From Vombatus ursinus (Eukaryota; Chordata; Mammalia; Diprotodontia; Vombatidae), in assembly GCF_900497805.2 (NCBI RefSeq), contig NW_020940358.1:29979665-30043664 (forward strand): a stretch of 64,000 nt of DNA, given 5' to 3'. The translations under genes were made by a program, and so were the position numbers. Shown here one piece after another: positions 56,141 through 64,000 of this stretch; within the stretch, counting starts at the first letter, position 1, and the number at the start of each line of letters is the position of its first letter. Under the pieces are notes generated by a model. It was given only the letters and a program-made list of their open reading frames with translations. It did no database searches and was not told the origin of the DNA.

Positions 56141-56185
56141 AAAAATTTGGGTGCTAAAGACATTTGGAGCATATCGGCTTAATAC

Positions 56186-56434
56186 TGGGACACCTTAGGT
56201 AGTTCAGTGGATAGAGTGCCGGGCCTGAAGTCAGGAAAATGAGTCTTTGTGAGTTCAAATCTGGCCCCAAACACTAACTCTGTGGGCAAGTCACTTAACC
56301 CTGTTTGCCTCAGTTTCCTCATCTGTAAAATGAGCTGGAGATGGAAAGGGCAAACCACTCCAGTACCTTTGCCAAGAAAACCCCAAATGGGGTCCCAAAG
56401 GGTTGGACATAACTGAAAACGACTGAACATACAC
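56186..56434 (+). repeat. MAR1-like long SINE
   Basis: GGTAGTTCAGTGGATAGAGTG to GAAAACGACTGAACATACACC; GGCTTAATAC on both sides. Confidence 0.95.
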
Positions 56435-59400
56435 CAGGCTTAATACGAATATTGGCTTATTGTCTATGGTTCCTTTCAGCATAATGTAGTTTCCTTATTT
56501 GTCCCTTTTTATTTTTTTGAATGTTTGTATTTTGTCAGATACATGATTGTAGTTGCTGTATTGATTCATATGATGCATAACAAATTTTTCTAGCCCCTCA
56601 GTATTATTCTGTGTATGTCCATTTTTAAATGTATTTCTTGTATCAGATTATGAGGTTTTGTTTTCTTACCCAATTTGTCACTCTTTTTTATTTTATTAGA
56701 CTATTTAATCCATTCACATTTAAAGTTATGAAAGTTAGGCTTATATTTATTTTCCTCCATTTATCTCTAATATTGTTTTTTCAAGTTAAGATTTTTTTCC
56801 TCTCATCTACTGTAAATATAGTATTATGTCTCTTCAGTTTAATTTAATCTTTTTTTTAGGTGGGCCTATTCCCTCCAGCTCTTTTTTCAAAGCCCCTGCC
56901 TTTTTGTTACCCCTTTCCCTTTAGAATTTTTATTATTAGTTCCTTTCTCTTTCCTGCTTTTACCTGACTATTTAATTTTTCCTTTTTTTCCTAGTCAAGC
57001 AGAATTGCCTTTCTTTTCCTCCCCTTCCTCTTGTTCTGTTTGTTAGTTTTTAAATTTTCATTTTTTGCACTGCTTCCCAATGAGGATTTTTCTCCTGCAC
57101 TCTCTTCACTACTTATCTTCCCTTTCTGTCTACTCTAGACTCTCATTCTCTAGGCCATGACCACTATATTTATCTAATTGCTCTCTATTCTCTGCATTCT
57201 TTGTGGAATCAAAACTTCCTAGGTTCACATTCTGGGCTCTTCCCTCTATACAGATTCTCCCATGCCTTACAGAACTTGCCCCTGAGGAGTTTCAACTCCT
57301 CTCTTCCTGAACAAATGGTGTTTCCAAGTACCAAATCCGCACAGACAACACCCAGCACAAGGGCCCCATCTTCTTACACAGAACATCTCTCTTCACTCAC
57401 AGAAACATTCATCAATGGCAACCCCTCTCACTACTAAAACAAGGTTTCCTTCTCCCTTTTCAATCCCTTTTACCACCTTCCTACCCACTCTCCTACAAGC
57501 TTTGCTCTTCTTGAGAGACCACAGGAGCCATCTTTCCTTCACTGTTAGCCCTTGACTTGACCAGGGCACATCATATGTTCTCATCTATCCTCTTTCCCTC
57601 CTCATTCCATTCATGCACTTTCCTATTTCATAATCTAGTCTTATTTTAAAACAAAACAAAACAAAATATTGTTCGCTTGTAGACTGTAAGGTTGTGAGGT
57701 TCAGTCCATGGTGGCTCAGGTCCACCTCTCCACCACTTTCCCACCTGAATTCTGCCTTAGGTGCATTTAGGAAGAAGTCTCTTAATGGTCTCTCTGCTGT
57801 CCTTGGCTACTGCGTTTGTTAACCCTTCCTGCATTTCTGTTGTCTAAGGTGTTCGAGAAATAAATAATTTCTTCAGGTCTGGTTTTCTTGCTAATAGTGT
57901 TTTGTATGCCTCTTTATTATTGAACATCCGTCTCTTTTTATTTATGGTTAAGCTCAGATTTTCAGGCTAGATCTCTTTGGGCTGCATCTTGAGCTCCATT
58001 GCTCTTTAGAATACACCATTCCATTCCCTCTTATGTTTTCTGGTAGATGCAGCAGTCTTCCTTTCCTTCATATCTTCTCCTTGTTTCTCAATGTAATTTT
58101 AAAGTTAAATCACTGTGTCTTGGAGTTTGCAGCCTTAGGATTTTTGTTGTTGTTGTTCTTTTTCTAGAGGAGATCTGTGGATTTTAAAAATTGGTACTTT
58201 GTTTTCTTGTGTTCAGAAGTTCTGGACAGTTTTCTTATATTATTTCTGGCATTATGGTGTTCAGGGTTTTCTTTTCTTTCTTTCTTTTTTTTTTTTACTT
58301 CTTTTCTTCTGGGAGACCTATGATCTTTAATCTATGCAGCCTGTCCTTAAAAACAATATGATTTGCTTGTATGGAAAGCATGTTTTCTTTTAATGTTACT
58401 GCTTTTTGCTTCTCTTCCAGATTGTTCTTCACTTCTATGTATTTGCGTTCTCAATCATTTGTCCTTTTTGTTTCTTTTGTTTCTTTGGTGAGACTTGCCA
58501 TCTTGGAATCAAGTTTTGCTATTTGGCCAATGATTTCTCCTGTGCAGGCCATAAATTCTGTTTTCACAATTCTCATTTATCTTTTAAACCACTTAGGAAC
58601 AATGTGTTATGGTTCCATCCTCTCCTCATAATCCACAGGGACCTCTATGTCATCAAATGTTGAATCATTTCCCTTTGTTTTGCAGTATTTATTCATAGAT
58701 GCCTGAATTTGTTTACTAGACCTGGAGGCCATATTTCTTTCTGCTTTCCTCTTGGTTTGTCTACTTATGATCAAAGTCTTTGAGTTTTCTTCCTCCTGAG
58801 ACCTTTGCTAATTTCAGTCTTTTTCTCTATTATTTTCCCCTACTGCTCACTTTCTAACTCCCTCCCCTCTCATGGTGGTTTCCCTAAGGCCTGGATCTCA
58901 AATCATCTCAGCCTCCTCCTGTGTTGGACAATCCATATTTCTCCAGGCTATGTCTCTGCCCCAAGTGACTTTGGGGAGGATGGAACTGACCCCAGCTAAA
59001 TGCTGGACTCTTTCCTTCAAGCTTAGTGAAATATCATGTAGGTCCAACTCCTTCCTCCTACCACCTTCCTATCTACTCCCCTGCAGGCCACTTCCCCCAC
59101 CCTCCACCACCACTCCCACAGTGCCTTGTTCCCTCTCTTTCTCAGTTCTTTGGCCTAGAGTTACAGAGCACTTCCATGCTGCAATTATCCCAACCTGAGC
59201 AAATTTCTGCCCAGGAGATCAGTGTGTCAGACTACATTCTATTGTAGGCCCATGGGTCAGCATGGCTTGTCCAGCCTTGCTGCCATAAGTGTGGTGATCA
59301 CGGGGGTTGGGGGTGCTGAGTGAGCTAGAGTTAGGTGATAGTTCACAGAGTTGTTTTTTTTTGTAACCTTCTTTAGGTTTTTGGCTTTCTATATCATTGA

Positions 59401-59569
59401 GACGACTGAAATTGTTTTATCTCTGCACCATAATATCTACTTTGGAGAAGTTCAAGAGGTCATGAGGATCAAAGAAAATGTCTAGTCCGCTTCTTATCGG
59501 TCACCTGACCTAAAATCTTATTCCGTGTAGTTTGGAGATTATGGTTATTTCTTTACTTACATACTTCCT

Positions 59570-59765
59570 TAAATATTAATTGACATTTATATAATGCTTC
59601 TCCTACAATAAGCCTGTATGAGATTATTATCTCTATTTACAAATAAGGATACAGACTCAGAGAGGCTGAATAACTTGCCTATGGTCGCATAGTACTAAGT
59701 GTCAGAGCTGGTATTTTACCTTAGGTCTCTTGATTCCAAATGCAACATTCTTTCTGCTATGCCAA
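59570..59765 (-). repeat. MIR/THER1 fragment
   Basis: GACATTTATATAATGCTTCTC, then GACTCAGAGAGGCTGAATAAC and TTCTTTCTGCTATGCC. Confidence 0.75.
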
Positions 59766-59787
59766 ATGCCTTTCTGCAAACACAAAC

Positions 59788-59789
<2 letters not shown>

Positions 59790-59828
<39 letters not shown>

Positions 59829-60010
59829 ACGCACACGCACACACATCTAGATGTATGTATGTGCATATATATATATGTAATTTGTTATATAGATATATTA
59901 AAAGTTTGTGTTATATATTTGTAGATATCTAGAAATAGATGTATGTATACATGTACATATACAAGTATATGTATGAGATACAGGTATAATATATATATAT
60001 GTGCACGTAC
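59790..60010. repeat. (CA)n and (TA)-rich simple repeats
   Basis: ACACACAC to about 59845, then mixed ATATATATGTA sequence. Confidence 0.92.
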
Positions 60011-60104
60011 TTCCTGTATATATGTATCACCTTGTTCTCCCATCACATGCATGTCATTGCTTCCCATACACTGTGACTTCATGTACTAGTAAACTTAGTG
60101 CCAA

Positions 60105-60560
60105 AGTTTAAGAAGGACATTGATAATCTGGAGATGTTCAAAGGAGGGCTGCTAGGGTTGTGGAGGGCCTTAAGTCCATATCATATGAGGAACTGGGTTG
60201 AAGGAACTGGGCATGTTTAGTTTGGAAAGGAGAAGAGTCAGGGGGACATGATAGCAGTTGCAAGTGTATGGAGGGCTGTCCTGTTGAGGACAGATTAGAT
60301 GTTTCATTTGGCCCTAGAAGAGGGACCAGAATCGGGAACAGTGGGTGGGAGTTGCAAAGTGGTAAATTTAGATGCAATGGCAAGAAAAACTTTCTAACCA
60401 TTAGAGCTATCCATAAATGGAATTAGCTGCCTCAAGAGGTATCAGGTTCACCCTAGAGGTCCTCAAGTAAAGACTGCTGTTATGGTGGGTATTCCTTTTG
60501 TGTGTGGGTTGGACTAGATGGCCACGGAGGTCCACTCAAACTCGTAAATTCTATGACCTT
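60105..60560 (+). mobile_element. L3/CR1 LINE 3' end
   Basis: AGAAGGACATTGATAATCTGG, then AGGAACTGGGCATGTTTAGT, then TTTCTAACCATTAGAGCTATC and GGACTAGATGGCCACGGAGG. Confidence 0.87.
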
Positions 60561-60727
60561 TCAAACACATCCCACCTTTGTGGGTGCAGTCTCATCATGC
60601 TTCGCAAGAATCTGTCAACTTACCATCTCTAAGGAGTGGGCAACAATGTTATTGCCTCTCTCAAGCTGGTTGAAGGAGTGAAGCAAATCTATGAAAGTGT
60701 TTTCTTCTTTGGGATCCAATAATTAAT

Positions 60728-60877
60728 TTTTTTTTCTTTTTGATGAGGCAATTGGGATTAAGTGACTTTCCCAGGGTCACACAGCTAGTAATTGTCAAAT
60801 ATCTGAGGCTGGATTTGAACTCAGGTCCTCCTGACTCCAAGGCTGGAATTCTATCTACTGCACCACCTAGCTGCCCC
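60728..60877 (-). repeat. WSINE1-like short SINE
   Basis: GATGAGGCAATTGGGATTAAG ... CACCACCTAGCTGCCCCC; GATCCAAT on both flanks. Confidence 0.93.
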
Positions 60878-62269
60878 CAGATCCAATTAAATTTTGATAT
60901 AGCTTGTCTAACCTCATACATCAGTTCAAAGTAATAAACATGGCAACAACCAGCTGATGGAAGCCCTTTGATTTAGTGCTCCTCTGCTTGTCATTCCATG
61001 TTCTTTGAGCCTACCATCAGTAGGTTATCAGAGCTGCTTTTTTAGGAGCTGTTTTAGGAGTTGTCCCTTTCCCTGAATTCACCATTCCCAAAGTAGTCAT
61101 CTTTCTGCTTTGATGCTTCTAGCATAAGGGAAACTCAATGTGAGTAATCCCATTGCTACGAGGTAGTTTGGCTTTACGGTTGTGCCTCATTGAGAAGCCA
61201 GGCTTCATTGCTTATAGATTAGCTGTAGAGATGAGGAAGTGGTATTGAGGGACTGCTGAGTCTTTACTCTCTGGAAATCAGTAGAAATCGAGTTCTTCTC
61301 TGTTAATGCTTATGCCAAGAGGTATAAGTTATTCTGGAATGTTATCTGAGCACTTGGGTCTGAGTTCTTGAATGATAATCTAGCAATGGCAGCCTACCCA
61401 TTTCCAAGTTAAACATTTGTGTTCTTGGCATGGTTAGCCTAGTTTCATTAGTTGTGACTTCTTTTCAGTTTCTCTCCTGTTCAGGTACCTGTCAGTCAAG
61501 TTTATTTCTGACTCTTAGGTATTTGTGTATTTTTCTAAAAAGGAAATACTTCCCTTTCTCAGAGGGGCCAACAGAGGCTCAGCCAAGGATAGGAAATTTA
61601 GATAAGACCATTCAGTAAAAATGAGAGAATCTTGGTGTACTAATTCCATGAGTGGCACGTGGAATCTTTTTAGAAGTCACATACTTTGCTATTTGCAAGG
61701 TTGGCAGGTTGAGGCGGGGCAGTTTCCTGTACATGTTGGTGCCTGCCATTTGGGAAAGTGTGTAGCACATTGTATTTTATTTTCCTGCTCTTCTGTCTGT
61801 AAATTTTCTCAAGAAAAAGGCTATAAATATTTTTTTCTCTGTTCAAAGAATTAAGATTTATGTTTTTACTAATTTAGCTAAATTAGTTCAGCAAAATTCA
61901 CACCTACTTCCCTACTATTCCTGGTGGGTATATACTTTGCTAGACTTTTTAGGCTATGGACCATGAGGTAAAGTTGTGATTGGTACAGAGATGGAAGAAC
62001 CAAAATAATTTTAAATGGTAATTATGCCAGGTTATCATTGAACCAGTGCTAACATGTGGCCCTATCATATCTTGCAGCTTTTTGGAGGTTTTTGGTTTCA
62101 GATCTTTGGTTTCCTTTTGTGGCCAACAGTTTAGCTTACTTCTCTCCAGTGGTAGTGTCATGGCATCAGTATCCTTCCCAAGTGGTGACATTGTAGTGTA
62201 ACTATTTAGCAATTGTTACACAAAACCTTACAAGTGGATTACTTTGATGTCTATGACGTAAGGAACTCT
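60878..62269. other. Intron 8, unassigned
   Basis: No repeat or coding signal recognised in this stretch. Confidence 0.45.
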
Positions 62270-62830
62270 TAGGTTATTTTTTTTTTAAAGTTTTAGTGAT
62301 GCCTTTTGTTTTTTCTACTGTAATCTTTTCCTGATGTATCCTCCCCCCATCCCACAAATTACATGTTAAATTCTCCCTTTTAACAAAGAAAAAGAATTAA
62401 AACTGGCAATATCTACCTTTCTACTTAAAGGAGGGTATTATATTTCATTAGATATTTTCCAGGACTAAGATTTATCACTCCAAATAATCTTAGTCTGGTT
62501 GTCTTTTAGTGTTTTCATTCCCATTATTATGCATTTCTTCATGATTTCTAGTAAGCTGTCCCATGTTCTCTGATTTCCTCATATTCTTCATTTCTTATGA
62601 CACAACACTATTCTATTAAATTCATATGTGACAGTTTTTTTCATGCACCAACCAAACAATGGGCACCTACTTTATTCTAGTTTTTTTGTTTTTGTTTTTG
62701 TTTTTTTGCCACAAAAAAAATGATGCTGTCCCTATTTTGGTATATATGGGCCCTTTCTTTTTGTCTTTGCTCTCCTTGGATATGTGTCTAATAAGGGATC
62801 AAGGAATCCTGAGTTCATAAAAACTAAAAA
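62270..62830 (-). mobile_element. L1 3' region, antisense, just before exon 9
   Basis: CATATTCTTCATTTCTTATG, then TTGGTATATATGGGCCCTTTC and GGATATGTGTCTAATAAGGG. It ends about 100 bp before the exon 9 acceptor. Confidence 0.65.
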
Positions 62831-62934
62831 TGCAAGTGCTAGAGATAACATTCTTTAACCTTTTTTTCCCCCCTAAGGGTCTTCTCTTATTTACCTAATC
62901 TGATGCCCTATGACCTTTGACTTTGACTTAACAG

Positions 62935-63067
62935 GTAGAGATAATACCCATGTGTGGTGCCCGAAACTACAAGAGATTATCATGGCTTTTCAGAGCCTGG
63001 GAGGAAGAGGCTCTAACTTGTATTCCAAAGCATCTCTTCAGCTTAAGCTCTCTGTCCATGATAAGAG
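62935..63067 (+). CDS. FAM178B: FAM178B exon 9 (last exon in window)
   Basis: The exon runs from acceptor TTTGACTTAACAG to donor GATAAGAG|GTAAGT, 133 nt. It encodes (G)RDNTHVWCPKLQEIIMAFQ, then SLGGRGSNLYSKASLQLKLS, then VHDK, leaving two bases of the next codon. VWCPKLQEI...AF.SLG...LY matches the FAM178B-type version of a block that in SLF2 reads WIPSL...MGIDF. The open phase and good donor show that more exons lie to the right of the window. Confidence 0.9.
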
Positions 63068-64000
63068 GTAAGTGTTTCCTCTTTATGAACTTTAGGAAAT
63101 CTTGACTCTTGATGGAGAGTTTCTTCCTTTGTAGAGAGTTTTATCAATTAGTGCCATTTATTCAGCATTTTTTAAACTCAAACTCTGGCACAATACTATA
63201 GTAATGTCTATACTGAAATACAAAAGCTAGAGCAGACAGCACCCACCTGAGGGCCTAAAAGTCTAACAGGAGAACAAACACCAGTAAATACCTATGAATA
63301 TAAAGCAGAAACCTATAAACATAGTATATATATTTAAATACTGCGATATACAGTAAAGTGTTCAACTAAATATAGCTACATATAGCAGTGTGTTCAAAAC
63401 AACGCTAAAGAAAGATAAATTTGACAGCTATGTCCAAGATTCTTGTAACATTGCAGAAATCATGTGTGACATCTGTGGCACAGGAGTCCAAATCTACTTG
63501 TGTGGCTGGAGTACTGCTTTCTGTTCTGCCTTCTACTTATGGAAGGCAGCGTGTTGCTGTATTATCCAGCTAAGGAGTGCAGTGTCTGAGTTGCCTTCTG
63601 AATGACTTTGTTTTACATGAGCCACTAGCCTGATGGTTTTGTCAGTGTGTCTGTGCCTTGTGTGGAAAAGTTTTTGTTTATTTGTCTTCTGAAAACAACA
63701 GCAACAACAACTGCAGTCTATCCACCTGCCACTGTCAAAGTTTGCAGGTACCTAGACTGCTTTTTCTGCTGTGAAGTTCATGGCTTTAGTAGTGGGACCA
63801 AGAAGTTTCATTCTATCCCTGTCAGCCATGTCAAGAATTAATCGAGGGGATGAACTGAACTATCACTTGGAATATGAAAATATAAAATCTATGCTTTGTA
63901 CATAGCTTATGAGCTTCAATCCTATATCTCTGGACTCTCCTTTCTCAGGTCATGTTTCCCAACATCCACAGATTCAGTCAGCATTATGTATAAAATGGGG
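63068..64000. other. FAM178B intron 9 (to window end)
   Basis: A worn antisense L2 end lies at 63150-63290 (CTAAAAGTCTAACAGGAGAAC). From 63300 to the end no exon, RNA gene or named repeat was recognised. Confidence 0.5.

Larger units (their letters stand above)
55870..59480 (-). mobile_element. Long L1 5' part (ORF2 endonuclease, ORF1, 5' UTR), antisense
   Basis: CAAGAATTTGGATGCTAA, then ATTGTCTATGGTTCCTTTCAG, then AATCCATTCACATTTAAAGTT are antisense of the ORF2 start. T-rich antisense ORF1 follows (about 57.8-58.7 kb) and then a GC-richer 5' UTR. It is split by SINEs at 55974-56140 and 56186-56434. Frames are broken throughout. It is the longest L1 piece in the window and lies opposite to the gene. 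Confidence 0.75.
13678..63067 (+). other. FAM178B: FAM178B gene span within the window (nine exons, 3' part outside)
   Basis: Nine exons on the + strand join in phase to about 635 codons. The C-terminal half reads as the FAM178 domain shared with SLF2: an EHRLLVKKF segment, then HPGEAVFLS, then SCPVPVLQWLFQ, then LLTWPLE, then VWCPKLQEI. SLF2 links SLF1/RAD18 to the SMC5/6 complex at DNA lesions; FAM178B is the less studied paralogue, so that role is not transferred here. I chose FAM178B over SLF2 because the LQWLFQ-LLTWP junction, the FRVLWDLS run and the WCPKLQE-AFQSLG stretch match the human FAM178B sequence as I recall it; SLF2 reads differently there. Introns range from about 120 bp to about 18 kb. 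The gene is incomplete at the right end, and its true 5' end is not visible. Confidence 0.85.

Noticed and set aside
59730-59924. ORFs rich in Thr-His repeats
   Set aside because: They are translations of the (CA)n microsatellite.

Overview
This window is nuclear DNA of a mammal, almost certainly a marsupial and probably Australian (for example a dasyurid). The evidence is the repeats. There are many copies of two related tRNA-derived SINEs that begin GGGGCAGCTAGGTGGC. One is a short WSINE1-like type ending ACTTAACCCCAATTGCC plus an A-rich tail. The other is a long MAR1-like type with an RTE-type tail. They sit with THER1/MIR, L2 and L3/CR1 fragments and marsupial-type L1 sequence. Large stretches of the six-frame ORFs are chance or repeat ORFs.

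Only one host gene is supported: FAM178B, the paralogue of SLF2/FAM178A, on the + strand. Nine exons can be placed by protein similarity, splice signals and reading phase: 13678-14127, 14853-14922, 15562-16325, 17045-17106, 19989-20114, 20231-20383, 32527-32632, 44430-44514 and 62935-63067. Every junction keeps one open frame of about 635 codons from the candidate ATG at 13720. The last exon ends in a split codon at a good donor, so the gene runs off the right end. Exons 1-3 encode a basic, then proline-rich and acidic N-terminal region. Exons 4-9 encode the start of the conserved FAM178 domain. No promoter or CpG island is visible, and a 5' non-coding exon may lie upstream of 13.7 kb or outside the window.

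Layout: 1-13.3 kb is layered L1, L2 and L3 debris, including a nearly full-length 7SL (SRP) RNA pseudogene at about 5.87-6.17 kb. 13.7-20.4 kb is the compact exon cluster with short introns. 20.4-32.5 kb is an intron with a fairly young 5'-truncated L1 (24797-25643, 16-bp target-site duplication). 32.6-44.4 kb holds a decayed hAT transposon with recognisable transposase on the minus strand, two related solo LTRs and several L2 pieces. 44.5-62.9 kb is a large intron with a decayed ERV pol fragment, a 10-N assembly gap, two long antisense L1 5' regions, and a three-layer nest (L2 interrupted by L1, itself interrupted by a hAT MITE), each layer marked by target-site duplications.

No novel gene system, CRISPR array or second host gene could be supported. 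The most useful results are the exon model of FAM178B, the 7SL pseudogene, the dated transposon nests and the orientation bias of L1 relative to the gene. All family names come from recognition by eye, without database search.
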